From Fusarium oxysporum f. sp. lycopersici 4287 (taxonomy: Eukaryota; Ascomycota; Sordariomycetes; Hypocreales; Nectriaceae): a stretch of 64,000 nucleotides of DNA. The position numbers and the translations under genes were made by a program. This document shows positions 36,701-46,839 of this stretch, in pieces. How positions within the stretch are numbered: the first letter of the stretch is position 1; each line of letters begins with the position of its first letter. A model generated the notes under the pieces. The model did not search any database. It saw only the letters and a program-made list of their open reading frames with translations, and was not told where the DNA came from. The stretch covers positions 992,001-1,056,000 of the forward strand of contig NC_030995.1 of assembly GCF_000149955.1 (NCBI RefSeq). The letters are read 5' to 3'.

Positions 36701-39700
36701 AATAAGCCAGGAGTGAATGGCAGGCACATCATCTCTCAATCCTCGCTCTCGTGACCGTGAGTTCTTCAGGTCACTGTAGGTTTTTGTGATGTTGTCCATT
36801 CCAGCCATGGAGAGTGAAATAATTGCAGTTCTGGCCAAGCTCCTCACCAGATCCTCCATTTGAAATTGATCACTCGTCAAAGAGGGTTCGCTCTGGCAAA
36901 GTCTCAGAACAAAGAGCGCGGCAAGAAGCAAATAATCATAGACGCTTGCAATAGATAGATACTGGGGTTGTGCGGTGTTATCGTCACGTCCCAGTACCGC
37001 TTGTATGCGGCCATTGAATCCTTGGAACACCTCAAGTGCCCTCCCAACGAAAGACTTTGCCTGTGTATGGTCCGTGAGGCTCAAAGAATTCAGTATGAAC
37101 TTCATGATAAACCCTGCAGCACTCTTTACAAATTTGGGGTCTCGGGCTTCTTTGTTAACTGATGTGTATTCGAGCTGGTCTGCGATGGAATCGAGAAGCA
37201 TACCCAGCTCAGAGGACACTTGCGAGTCCCAATGGCCCCATCTGAGGATTTGCTCTCCAAAGTTAAACGATACCCGTGGTCGAGTTTCCAGTAGATGTTG
37301 GCAGCTCGGGGCACTTGATACAGATTCAAACACACCACTTCCAATAAGAGTTGACTCGTGGAAGTAGACCTGGGCATCCAGAGGGAAAGTCTCAAAATGA
37401 TGGGTGTACTGTGTACCATACGGCCCCAAACCTTGAAGTTTCTCCTCATTCGCCACTGTAGACTGAGCCGGCTCTGAGATTGAGGCAAGCTCGACGGGGA
37501 TAGGATCATTCGCACGACTAAACTGCGGTGCTTCGACATCAATGCGTTGAGGTTTGGTCTTCTTCCGAAACCGCGATTTGTTCGGGTTTTGGGATGGTTC
37601 CTCAACGATTCGGAGAGGTACTGGATCTTGTTCGGGAGGTGGACTCGCTGAGTAAAACGTATCGGGTTCATGGTCGAAGGTCATGATGCTTGAAGCTGAA
37701 AGATCACCACGTTGCTTCCGGTACAGACGATCCAGACGTTTCTTGGTTGCGTTGAAAGAGAAGCGACTAGTCTGGTCTGTTTCGTCCATTTCCAGTTGAG
37801 CCGGACGCACGACTCCTGAGCCAGAACGGGAGAAAGGTGTGCTGGTAAGGGCGTTCTGGCTCATTCGAGTTTCTGCATGAGTACTGTCCGGCTGGTACTT
37901 GACTGACCCTGCCTGGCTCACTTGTTTGACCAGGCGTCGAGATGCTCCTGATGCCAACGGCATCCGTCGTGGAATAGAAGAGCCATTCCCAGATGTTTCG
38001 CGCAGAGGTTGCTTAGTCTCCCTGTGCTTAGGGTTCGGCTTGGGTTTCGCTTTCTTGGCTTTTCGAGCAGCAGTGACCGACTGGCGTTGGGGGATCGAAC
38101 CGACCCTCCAGTTATTCAAGACAGATGTCGCGTCAATATGGTCCTCTCTAGTAGCAAGTTTGATCAACTTTCTACCAGGACTACTCCTACCCATGTCTCG
38201 ACGCCGGGTAGCAGACCTCGCAGCAATCTTGAGGAACCTTGGTGCGTCTGCTTCAACCACGTCCAGAATACTTAGTCGAGGCGGTGCATATGACCTGTTC
38301 TTCGTAGATCGTTTCTTTCCATTGGACTTGCGTTTCAATGTAGGATGACGGTACTTTTTCTTGACAAGCTCAGGTGCAGGCACAGAAGTGCCCCGAGTCC
38401 CAGCAAGCATGCTAGTAATTCTGGGCTGATGGGGTCCCTTGGGTGCTACTTGTTTCCGTTGAGCATCGGAAGTTTTGTGTCGTTTTGCTGGGCCACGAAA
38501 AGAGTCGGCAAGCTTCAATTGTCGTTTCCGTCCAGTAAACATAGGATCAATAGCGTTGTCCTCGACCACAGATCCCTCATCATCAGACAGAATTTCTGAA
38601 ATGGTTATAGGCCCGTCTTCAATGGTTAAGCGAGTTTGGTTGTGGAATACATCGTCAGTTGTTTCCTGTCGCAGGGCTGATGCAGGTGTTGGCGAATCAT
38701 CATCCGAGTCTTCAAAGAACATCTCAAAGTTTGTGACAGAATTTGACGAGGCGACACGCCTCTGTGCAACACCACGTCTTATTTCCCGTTCGGGCGAAAA
38801 AGCAACAGCTCGCTTATGAATGTCTTTCAGGGCCTTCTTATTACCAGCTTGCTGATCTAGCCGCAGCCAAGATGCAGGAAGGACTCCTCTGATGCGACGG
38901 CCAACCGTGTTGACAATCTCGGAGCCACTCTCAGAGCCTGACTCGGATTCAGATTGAGATGCGGCATCTTCGTGGTCTAGCTGCTGGGTGGTGGTAGAGC
39001 CAGCGAATTCATCCTCGGAGTCACTCACATTGAAGATGGCGGGTCGCTGTGTCAACCTCATAAATGGCTCGGTTTGTTTGGCTGACACTAATGGAGATTC
39101 CGAAGGTTCATGTTGAGGTTTCTCGTCATCGGCGTGTCGCCTTGAACTACGTGCTGCGGCAGGTGAGTCTGTTGTGCCGGGCGCAAGTCTGAAAACAGAT
39201 GCAGGTTCAAGAGGATCGCTATCAACAATATCGTATCTTTTGCGCTTCCTTGTGGAAGACCGAGACGGTGACGATTTCCGTTTGCCAGACTGTCTCGAAG
39301 TCGTGATAGTCGGTTGTCTCAGCAAGTCTTGCAAAGCTGGAAGATCATCACCGGCCATGCTCGTGTTTTCTGTATCGCCTGTCGAGCTTGCCTGACTGCT
39401 GGGCCCAGCACGATCGTTCATTGGCGACGTCTTCGGTGGTGAAGGTGAGGGAAGATCGAGTGTATCCAAGCCGTCCAAAAAGTCCTCCGCACCCTTCAAT
39501 TGGCTTTCATCAGATATGTCCGGTATGTTTGAGCCTTGGCTATCATCTTCAAAGTCCTTATCCTGCGAAGAATCTTGCTCAGCCTGTCGTCGACGTCGTT
39601 TTTCTCCTTCCATTGCAAGTCTGATTGGCCGGACGCCATGGCTCTTGAGCGTGTTGGAGTAGCGGGACAATTCAATGGCATAAGGGCGCTCTTGGATAGG

Positions 39701-40357
39701 CTTTCTGGGGCGAAATGACCGTTCGTAACGAATAGTAGCTTGTTGGGCAGCCTGATTCTCAGCAGTAGTGCCCAGAATTTGACTAGGCATGAATGTCGCA
39801 TGGTCATCTCCAAGGACTAGTGACGAGGATGTATGCGCAGTATTCCGGCTGTCCTCGAACTCCGGAGCTGGGGGCGGTGACGACCGTTCAATCGCTATGT
39901 TTGATGTTTCATTACTGGCCGTATCGTTTTCCTGGGCTTCATTCGACAGCGTAGCTTCGGTCGTCACATTCGGTCGTTCAAGGTCAAGGTTGTCGATGTC
40001 AAGTAGGCCAACATCCGAGTGTATGGATGACAGAGGAGATGATGATGGAATATCATAAATATCAGAGGGAAATTCGTTTCTTTCGGGCTGCTCTGACGTT
40101 ACTTCCGGTATTCGAGCAGGTGTCTTGGTTGAAAGAGCATGGTGGGTAAGCTCCTGTGAGGAGTTGGGGACATCCCAGATGTCGCGATCTTTATCCTTCT
40201 CCTCGTGGTTGGCCGTATCAACTTCTCGATTCTCGGATCGTTCGCTAATGGTCTTATTCGTCTGCCTGATCGTAGGCAATGATGGTAATTCTTGGCTCTC
40301 GAATCCATCTTCTTCCTCAGAATCAGGGACTTCTCCCAGTTCCTTCCAGTTGCTCAT
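33710..40357 (-). CDS. MUS7: MUS7/MMS22-family DNA-repair protein
   Basis: Very large nuclear protein of the Mus7/Mms22 family, which with the Rtt101-Mms1 cullin ligase helps stalled replication forks recover (established in fission and budding yeast). One uninterrupted exon of 2,215 residues. The N-terminus starts with the family signature MSNWKELGEVPDSEEED. The first about 900 residues are low-complexity, rich in S, D, E, R and K, with nuclear-localisation clusters (GKRKSSPSRSSTRKRKRYD; LKRKSNGKKRSTKNRSY). From about residue 1000 to 1950 the sequence becomes helical and ordered, matching the conserved Mus7/MMS22 core. An in-frame ATG nine codons earlier (40384) is possible; the inner one is chosen because the family N-terminus begins with it. 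No intron or frameshift was seen in 6.6 kb. Confidence 0.88.
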   Translation of the reverse strand: MSNWKELGEVPDSEEEDGFESQELPSLPTIRQTNKTISERSENREVDTANHEEKDKDRDIWDVPNSSQELTHHALSTKTPARIPEVTSEQPERNEFPSDIYDIPSSSPLSSIHSDVGLLDIDNLDLERPNVTTEATLSNEAQENDTASNETSNIAIERSSPPPAPEFEDSRNTAHTSSSLVLGDDHATFMPSQILGTTAENQAAQQATIRYERSFRPRKPIQERPYAIELSRYSNTLKSHGVRPIRLAMEGEKRRRRQAEQDSSQDKDFEDDSQGSNIPDISDESQLKGAEDFLDGLDTLDLPSPSPPKTSPMNDRAGPSSQASSTGDTENTSMAGDDLPALQDLLRQPTITTSRQSGKRKSSPSRSSTRKRKRYDIVDSDPLEPASVFRLAPGTTDSPAAARSSRRHADDEKPQHEPSESPLVSAKQTEPFMRLTQRPAIFNVSDSEDEFAGSTTTQQLDHEDAASQSESESGSESGSEIVNTVGRRIRGVLPASWLRLDQQAGNKKALKDIHKRAVAFSPEREIRRGVAQRRVASSNSVTNFEMFFEDSDDDSPTPASALRQETTDDVFHNQTRLTIEDGPITISEILSDDEGSVVEDNAIDPMFTGRKRQLKLADSFRGPAKRHKTSDAQRKQVAPKGPHQPRITSMLAGTRGTSVPAPELVKKKYRHPTLKRKSNGKKRSTKNRSYAPPRLSILDVVEADAPRFLKIAARSATRRRDMGRSSPGRKLIKLATREDHIDATSVLNNWRVGSIPQRQSVTAARKAKKAKPKPNPKHRETKQPLRETSGNGSSIPRRMPLASGASRRLVKQVSQAGSVKYQPDSTHAETRMSQNALTSTPFSRSGSGVVRPAQLEMDETDQTSRFSFNATKKRLDRLYRKQRGDLSASSIMTFDHEPDTFYSASPPPEQDPVPLRIVEEPSQNPNKSRFRKKTKPQRIDVEAPQFSRANDPIPVELASISEPAQSTVANEEKLQGLGPYGTQYTHHFETFPLDAQVYFHESTLIGSGVFESVSSAPSCQHLLETRPRVSFNFGEQILRWGHWDSQVSSELGMLLDSIADQLEYTSVNKEARDPKFVKSAAGFIMKFILNSLSLTDHTQAKSFVGRALEVFQGFNGRIQAVLGRDDNTAQPQYLSIASVYDYLLLAALFVLRLCQSEPSLTSDQFQMEDLVRSLARTAIISLSMAGMDNITKTYSDLKNSRSRERGLRDDVPAIHSWLITMKTLEHAHIPRGSFWDILYAVIATPEVSESLDATEHERLWKTMFLLLPLTEFNDKGIVAAGRRHNAVVDGWALPQKLLKKIFQVYKNNPRQSPSFNNYCRALVGRCHYLVQQWGWRKCVAVIGVIFDFFGSQDLAHLRNEEVYASPKFLDELAGSPSLSVDKADKCFHIFLKLVALSIKKLGAVGSLKDIRNLIARTMPNHNRQLLKEQTIQERDLAALRNHHDLLCTLFWASPAELRPGAHLIERLVAPASSHKEACLINVRAWNQLAKFIIASGEATTAFRPFTQWRNSLFQSMMQQFDSVQSDMQQQVLAMSKDVSNTIDPDLINAVVAMNKKATMDVLYVSVTASLDVMRHAPNLEAATFALNTLQLQQVFRRSSAYPMELDWSILRSSLSTLEVFFSHVDEFKDDEDSQQSESQILNSAQADDAILVIDHDLSKAYFSMARCILSSQGELGESPSEAVQRSQCTEQVIILTARLVVRFITGGLLRLGDMFKPGKYSLFEEVPAKLNLDQRRHLVLFLTTLLKHNFDDFSEADFSLSEVWALSIVKPRPYLSYENQFAEQLLRKQKEFVPDAVVGLVINPDYNTNRDLFEFLITWMRKSLRDAGPALKKVIMSEHSKTLKLVMQQIIGDLRTMSHDASEHSGYVVFVRDIIALIRAHGSDICTVDKYFYQISKEYSPSIQDPQLQVAGMMSYGLRLSEGDTKVIHQVFFFLSNNFKIALKDNKLQDEVELLCRGMENPGILSFILNKMLPAIVKTATVESSIFPMVEVYAGALRVLLTRDVIPRELAESELPHIVVLLRAIANFFDQLSKKDGHLRAEEVHLVTQLLSLSNSLWCPLYGLSLSGISCGSWTDTVQVLKHVRNGLSRAENYISDMVDLEDYSVRAETLLSGFRQQGMAPPQIGDGVRSFTDNLINDVQKVWVNTGTRITIQAPGRGPGFTQAQSNQGTPVPIWNAEVLVTVLYGELRTWNHWWNKVFGKEPEQVDVIEPVLF

Positions 40358-41348
40358 TGTCCAAATGACATTATTTTGTCGCATACATGACGTCGTGTCG
40401 GAGTTGTGAGTTTTTCGTTCAAAACGACTTGAATCAGTAAAGAGATGAAGTTGGAAATATCAATACCGAGGGTGGTGTTCACGGTTCAGCAGGTACGTAA
40501 CTCTTTAATTGATTTCATGGCCGGGGCGGGGCGGGGAACGCGGTCGAGGAAACCGGGAGACGCGTCGTGCAAGTGCTTACAGACACGCGAGGTCCCTTGA
40601 GGAAGTTTTAGTGGAGCACGTTCCGGAAGCTTCAGCGTGTGCGATCCACTATAAATCTGGTCCCAATTATTTCGAGTTCGAGTCTGATGTGGCTACCTAC
40701 CCTTAACTTAACTACGTTTGAGACTTGCTCAGAACTAGAGGTTAGTCGAAATACTTCAAGACTATCGCTTCCTTCTGATATAATATACTCAAAATGCATG
40801 TTTTCGAGAGAGCATTGCCATTGGCTTTGACTGTCTTTTGCGGTGTGGTTGGAGGTTAGTTTCGCTGGAAGTGCCTATTCTATCAAGGTCGTCATGCTCA
40901 GTAAAATACAGGATTCTACACTTTTCAGCCAATATTTGCAAATGATGCGCAAAAGAAGGTTGACCCGCCACTGAGGTACATAATTCCAAATGAGAATGGG
41001 ACCGGACACTAACGAGATTCGCAGTACTGGGCAAAAGACAGAATCTGTAAAGGAGTCTATACCTGCAGCAAAATAACTGCAGTCCACAGATACGTTATTA
41101 AGTGCCGCACAAGACCCCATATAATTTTAAATCAAATATTACTGTAGGATATCCTGAGGAGTTAAAGAAGTGAAGGTCTCTTTGCGTATTATTGTTTGAG
41201 TTTGTACTTCTATTCAATTTGGCCACCCTTTAGACCACCCAACGATCATTGAATTCTATCTTTTTGAAAGATAAAGGCACAAAGTCAACACTGTTAATCA
41301 GGTGATATAATTTACCAGCCATCCCGTCGATTGCTGTTGAGCGGAATC
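40358..41348. other. Intergenic between Zn2Cys6 regulator and MUS7
   Basis: About 1 kb in tandem orientation: 3' region of the regulator on the right and MUS7 promoter on the left. A G-rich patch (GGGGCGGGGCGGGG, about 40523-40536) sits in the MUS7 promoter. I see no gene. Confidence 0.5.
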
Positions 41349-43609
41349 TCAGAATAAAGGAGCCTCTAAACCCCAAAGCAAATTCTCCCAATCCATTCCC
41401 TCCAAATCCATATTCAATCCCATGTCGCTCAACTCTTGGACAGATGCTATGGCATCATTTGGTGTCGTACCATTTGACAACATGGCAGTTGACGAGCTTG
41501 GTGTAGGTGGAAGATTTTCACATCTCACCGGTCTCTGCCTCTCCTTGCCCACTGGCAGTGTCACTTTATGCTTCTTCATCACCTGTGCCAATAGATCTTG
41601 TATGCGAGCCGTGGGTCTGAGAGAGTTCTTTGGCTGCCTCCAATATGTCCCATGCTTCCAACAAATCTNNNNNNNNNNNNNNNNNNNNNNNNNNNNNNNN
41701 NNNNNNNNNNNNNNNNNNNNNNNNNNNNNNNNNNNNNNNNNNNNNNNNNNNNNNNNNNNNNNNNNNNNNNNNNNNNNNNNNNNNNNNNNNNNNNNNNNNN
41801 NNNNNNNNNNNNNNNNNNNNNNNNNNNNNNNNNNNNNNNNNNNNNNNNNNNNNNNNNNNNNNNNNNNNNNNNNNNNNNNNNNNNNNNNNNNNNNNNNNNN
41901 NNNNNNNAGATGAAGTTTGCATCTTTGGCCATGGACAAAGACATTCATTACATGACGCTGAATAATCAGTCCTGGTTTTTTATGCGTGTCTGTAGCAGGG
42001 AGCTGCTGTGGCTCATCCGTATTAAACTTGAGGAATGGAGGTAGATCTTCAATGAATTGTCCGATGGCCGCATCGACTTCCAAAACAAGGTCGTATGAGT
42101 GGACATCTGGGTTTGACGAATTTGTGAGAGGTACTCGGTCAGTGAAGTTGCGGACGACCTCAGCCAGCCGTACCCTCTGTAAGAAATAAGACATATTGGT
42201 CGAACAATTTATTGGCTTTCCCACCAACTCTTGTCCTTCTACAAGATCTTCATCGTCGGCATTCAGAGGTTTTCTGACATTCATTTGCCTTGGATTGATC
42301 AGGTAGGTGCCTTCATGCGGGCCGGGAAATCGAGATATCATGCTGTAAACCATTAGATCAAACGCTATTGAGTTTTGGGTAGGGAGGCCTTACGCATCTG
42401 TACCAATGAGGTACCACCAAACTCGCCGAGCAGTTTCCATTTTGAGAGGACTGAGCTGGGGTATTTGCACCGAGGGCGGGTTGTGAGGGTGATCCAGACG
42501 GTGCAGTCCGAGCTCACGGCAAATGGTGATGGAATTGAAGAAACAGTTTCGAGCTCGGGAGGAAACTCCTTCCAAGTTCAACAGGACGAAACTCACGATG
42601 ATGAGCCCCTGAGCCGACTCGAGACCTATCTCCGACCTCCGCTGAGATGCATCGAATACATCGAAGGTTGATTTGAGCCATCCGAATGATTGGTTGTTGG
42701 CCTCTGTATAATCAGAGAAGAGAGGCGTCATGTTGTTGTCTACTGCTGTCCATGCGTATGTGACGTTAGCGCAGACTGCAAGCATCAGGAAAACTGAGCA
42801 TAGGGAAACATGTGTCCCCTTTTCAACGGCATCGTAGACCTCATCGACGAGTTTATATAGGCTTGGAGTGTGTATGACATGATGCATAAAAGTGATGACC
42901 GAGGTGTACTTGTGAACCAAAACCTTGGTTTCATGTCGTTGAGGCAACCAGATGCACCTTGTTGGTTCCAAAGAGAGGAAACCCGAGGGGACACTTGAGT
43001 TTTGAAAGATGTAACATGACGGCTGTGCAATTGAGCGTATAGGACATATGCGGAAAACGATGTTGTCGACCAATACGGATTCCTAGACAGGTAACTTGTG
43101 TAAGTCGACTTGTTGAGTGGTGCCAAGAGTTTTGGACTTACTGATGGCTTTGGGCCAAGGCATGAACTCTCGAGCCAAAGAGCATCAGCCGTCAAGTTTT
43201 GAACATTGATTGGCAAAGGTTGTAGAGGCTCCAGCTGTGTCCGGGAAGCAACATCACTGCCTTCTACACTCGAAGGGGCTGATGATATTGTTCGAGAGTT
43301 AGGATTAGAGTCAGTCTCTTTGTTTCGTTCTGCGAGAAGAGCCTCCAGCCTCTCCAATCGTGTGAGAATGTCCGCCTCCCTGCCCGCAGAAGACGGTCCT
43401 CCACCTCCGCCTCCGCCTCCGCTTACACCTCCGCCTGCACGTTTAGAAATCGGCCGTGAAGACGGGGCCGTTGCCCGGGGTGGGTCTTGAGCCTGGCATT
43501 GAACTCCGCGGCTTGTGCAATTGGAACACGGAAATTCTCTACTGCAGCGCAACTTGCGCACACGGCAGAAGTTGCAAGACACAGGACGCTGACGAGGCTG
43601 ACGACCCAT
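41349..43609 (-). CDS. Zn2Cys6 transcription factor (interrupted by gap)
   Basis: Binuclear zinc cluster regulator, nuclear. Minus-strand exons 43609-43142, 43082-42394 and 42342-41349 (introns of 59 and 51 nt); 239 N fall in the last exon, so the length is only estimated. Zinc cluster at residues 12-38: CNFCRVRKLRCSREFPC continuing to CTSRGVQC, spacing C-x2-C-x6-C-x5-C-x2-C-x6-C. A glycine run follows, then a short coiled-coil heptad segment (ILTRLERLEALLAERN), then the fungal-specific transcription factor domain (GLIIVSFVLLNLEG, ARRVWWYLIGTDAMISRFPG). The end ENLLWGLEAPLF is acidic/hydrophobic, as in activation domains. Just after the gap, two frames each carry plausible sequence (LLEAWDILEAAKEL, then ARIQDLLAQVMKKHKV), so a frameshift is present there. 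Divergent to an MFS transporter, suggesting a local regulator. Confidence 0.85.
41669..41907. other. Assembly gap (239 N)
   Basis: Run of N in the last exon of the Zn2Cys6 regulator. Confidence 0.99.
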
Positions 43610-44237
43610 GGCTTCAGTTACACTGTTACGGTGGTTTTTTTCTTGGCTTTGTTGTGAGGAATGAATAGGCGGTGATTAAGAACGGGCGAAAATGCCATTC
43701 CCCATGGAAGCTCCGCGGAATATCCATGGCCCCGACTCCGACACGGGACAACTTATAACATTACTTCCTTACATTTGGCTTTGCTTACGCCTCCTATTTG
43801 TTCGATTTGACTGAAACTATTGGTTCAGTATGATAAATCCTTCTGGATAAATGGCGAGGGTTGTGACTATTACCAATCCATACTATTGTCGAGATTGGCT
43901 TGGATCATCTACACCCACTTCCCAATGACTCCCGGTCTCCAGATTGGTAGATCGGCCCCGATGTTAAGACACGGACATAAGCCGTTTGCCGTTGAGGCTC
44001 CCGGTCAAATGGTCCCTTCGTTTGTAGTATGCATTAGTGCCTCTAGGGAAACTTTAGATCTGCTGGGGATCAAGCATATAATAACAGGCCCCTTCCCAAC
44101 CATTCCAACTCCTTTTAGACCCTCAGCCTTACACGAGCATCTTCTTGCTTGATGCTGTCTGTCAAAGCTCGAACTATCGGACGAGCAGAACTTACTCATA
44201 AGTGCCGAATCACTCACTCGAGTGCATACAAGACAGC
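43610..44237. other. Divergent promoter, Zn2Cys6 regulator / MFS transporter
   Basis: 628 bases between the two start codons. It contains a nested palindrome around TCCGCGGA at 43702-43729, about 95 bp from the regulator start and 510 bp from the transporter start. No gene was found in it. Confidence 0.6.
43702..43729. promoter_or_regulatory. Nested dyad CCATGG-N4-TCCGCGGA-N4-CCATGG
   Basis: Three perfect palindromes share one centre (43715.5): TCCGCGGA at 43712-43719, flanked at equal 4-nt distances by CCATGG at 43702-43707 and 43724-43729. TCCGCGGA is identical to the yeast pleiotropic drug response element bound by the zinc cluster proteins Pdr1/Pdr3, and everted CCG/CGG half-sites are a general binding form of this family. 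Binding by the adjacent regulator is inference. Confidence 0.6.
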
Positions 44238-45997
44238 ATGAAACATGTCGAAGTTGACGACCAGCTGGTCAGTGCTGCCACTCCAGCACCAATACCCGAA
44301 GAGGATCTCAAGAAAAGCGAAAGAGATCTTGAAGAGGGATCTACATCAGTCGAATTCGATGATCCTCCTTCAGATGACCCCAATATTGTTAATTGGGACG
44401 GCCCTGACGACCCAGCCAACCCTCAGAACTGGTCAATGAAGAAGAAGACAATCAATGTCATCCTCGTCTCATCTGTTACATTCGTCACGTAAGAATACTT
44501 CATTTCCTTTTGATAAAGCTCACTCACCTAACACTTCCAGGCCACTTGCGTCTTCCATCTTTGCACCAAGTATCGATCAAGTCATGAGGGAGTTCCACTC
44601 GACAAACGAGCAACTGGCATCGTTCATCGTCTCAGTATACCTTCTTGGTTACTGCTTTGGTCCCCTAGTCATCGCACCTTTGTCTGAAATGTACGGCCGA
44701 CTCCCGCTGTACCACATCTGCAATGTTCTCTTCGTCGCCTTCACTGTGGCCTGCGCCAAGGCCCCTAACCTGGGGGGACTTATCGCATTCCGACTCCTTG
44801 CTGGCCTTGCTGGATCTTGCCCGCTAACAATCGGAGCTGGCTCGTTAGCTGATATGATCTCCAAGGAGAAGCGTGGAGCTGCCATGTCTTCATGGGCTCT
44901 TGGACCTCTTTTTGGACCAGTAATTGGACCGATTGGTAAGTGAAACTTTAGGTTGAGTGATGCCCAAAACTGACAACTCCAGCTGGTGGATATCTTTCGG
45001 CAGCGAAGGGCTGGCGATGGTCTTTCTGGGTTGTTGCTATTGTTGTAAGTAAGCTCTTATATCTATACTTGGATATTGAACCAAAGGCTGACATTGGTTA
45101 TCGATAGGCTGGTGCGATCACGATTGTTGCTTTCATTTTCATGAGAGAAACATATGCGTACGCTCTTCTTGAGAAGAAGGCCAAGAAGCTGCGCAAAGAA
45201 ACAGGGAACACTAAGCTTCGTTCAGTCCTTGACAATGGCACTACCACGAAGGAAGTCTTCCGTCTGGCTATCACGAGACCTACCAAGATGCTTCTCTTCG
45301 CGCCCATCGTGTCGCTTCTATCATTTTATATGGCTCTGGTGTACGGGTATCTCTACCTTCTCTTCACAGCCATGCCATCACTCTTTGAGGGAGAATATCA
45401 TTTCTCCAGTGGATCAGTTGGTCTGTCATATATTGGTCTCGGAGTTGGCTCCTTGACAGGGCTTCTCATTTCTGGAGCATCAATAGACCGCTTCGCTCAA
45501 TATCTTACTAGCAAGAATGGTGGAGAGCCCAAGCCAGAGTATCGACTTCCGTTCATGGGGGGGGCTTGCTTTATCGTTCCGGCTGGATTATTTATGTTTG
45601 GATGGTCTGCTGAGCATAAAGACCATTGGATTGTGCCCATCATAGGTACTTCATTCTTGGGATGTGGCATGATCATCGTATTTGTAAGTGCTCTACCTCT
45701 ATATGCTGCAACCCGATTTTCAGCTCACTGACTCTTCATCAGATGTGCATCTCAGTCTACCTGGTCGATGCATACGTTCAGTATGCTGCATCTGCCATTG
45801 CTGCAAGCACTGTACTTCGTTCGCTGGTTGGAGCATTATTGCCTCTTGCAGGACGAAGTATGTACAAGAGCCTAGGTTATGGATGGGGAACCTCATTGCT
45901 AGGCTTCATTGCAGCTGCAGCAATCCCATTGCCGTTTATCTTTTACAAGTACGGCGAAAGGATTCGAAGAAAGAACTTGTTTGACGTCAAGTTCTAG
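44238..45997 (+). CDS. MFS transporter, drug:H+ antiporter (DHA1) type
   Basis: Plasma-membrane major facilitator likely exporting drugs or secondary metabolites. Five exons, 44238-44488, 44541-44935, 44983-45044, 45108-45683 and 45743-45997, give 512 residues. The cytosolic N-terminus ends with the group signature [15 protein letters not shown]. Twelve hydrophobic helices can be counted, six on each side of a basic loop ([20 protein letters not shown]). Motif A is visible as [11 protein letters not shown] between helices 2 and 3; the segment [20 protein letters not shown] matches motif C of antiporters in helix 5. The start ATG 44238 is the first in frame near the signature region. The transporter lies head to head with a Zn2Cys6 regulator, which points to specific regulation. 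The substrate cannot be told from the sequence. Confidence 0.9.
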
Positions 45998-46839
45998 ATG
46001 GATAGACAATATGCGTATTTATGTTATGATTGTAAGCTCTTGGGGGAACGTATTGATAAACGAGCAAAAGTCGGCATTAGGATCTGAGGCGGGCAATTAG
46101 GATCATCTCCATTCTGTATAGATAGATTAGGAAGCACACTTACGATCACCAGCAATAGGTGATGGTTAATAAGAACAAGGGTAGCAACTCCAGATGTATT
46201 CATCAGCCTTGTGATACAGAGAGTTTTGCCAGATTCTGACATGTTCATGTCTTTAGAGCCCGTTGCAGATCTCAAGCTCCGAACCTTGCCGGAATCAGCT
46301 GAGCAGACTTGGTGTTTACTGTTGATCCTTGTTCTTTAACTGGTGAAGTCACCGTATCCATCGTGACATATAACTTTGTCCGGTTGAGATTGAGTGAAAG
46401 ATTGAATGGAACTCTTGGATTAAACAAAATGCGATGGAACTTTGGACAAATCTGAAACTGTTTCGTCCCGAAAAATGTCATACTTATCAATATCAAGTCC
46501 AATTAATTCATGACATCTGATCCATGCCGTTGGGTTCAGTGTCTTGTAAGCTTTGGCCAATCATGGACAAGGCGATTTCATCAGTTCGTGCAAAACCGGC
46601 AACAAGGAAAAGAATAGATCACGTGATAAGAAAATGCACCAATCCGAGCCCGAGGCAAGAGGGACCCATCGTATGATTGCTCCCGTCTTGCTAATTCTGA
46701 CATTCCCCGAATAACTCGCCTTCTTCTCCACGAAACCTCTCTCGAACTCGCACTCGCACTCCACGCTCTCGAGCGCACCAATTGAGCTTCTCTCCCGCTC
46801 GTCTCGTCATCGCCGATTACCTCACATATACCGTTCACG
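45998..46839. other. Intergenic, COX5 promoter
   Basis: 3' region of the MFS gene and promoter of the cytochrome oxidase gene. It has three CCAAT boxes and an E-box palindrome in its last 300 bases. No gene is visible. Confidence 0.55.
46557..46782 (+). promoter_or_regulatory. CCAAT boxes and CACGTG palindrome upstream of COX5
   Basis: CCAAT occurs at 46557-46561, 46639-46643 and 46778-46782, and the 10-bp palindrome ATCACGTGAT at 46618-46627. CCAAT is the target of the HAP complex, which drives respiratory genes in fungi; CACGTG is a bHLH (Cbf1-type) core. Function here is inferred from the match and the neighbouring gene. Confidence 0.45.

Noticed and set aside
43386..43440. GGC/GGA triplet repeat as a separate satellite
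   Set aside because: It encodes the glycine linker of the Zn2Cys6 regulator and is coding sequence.
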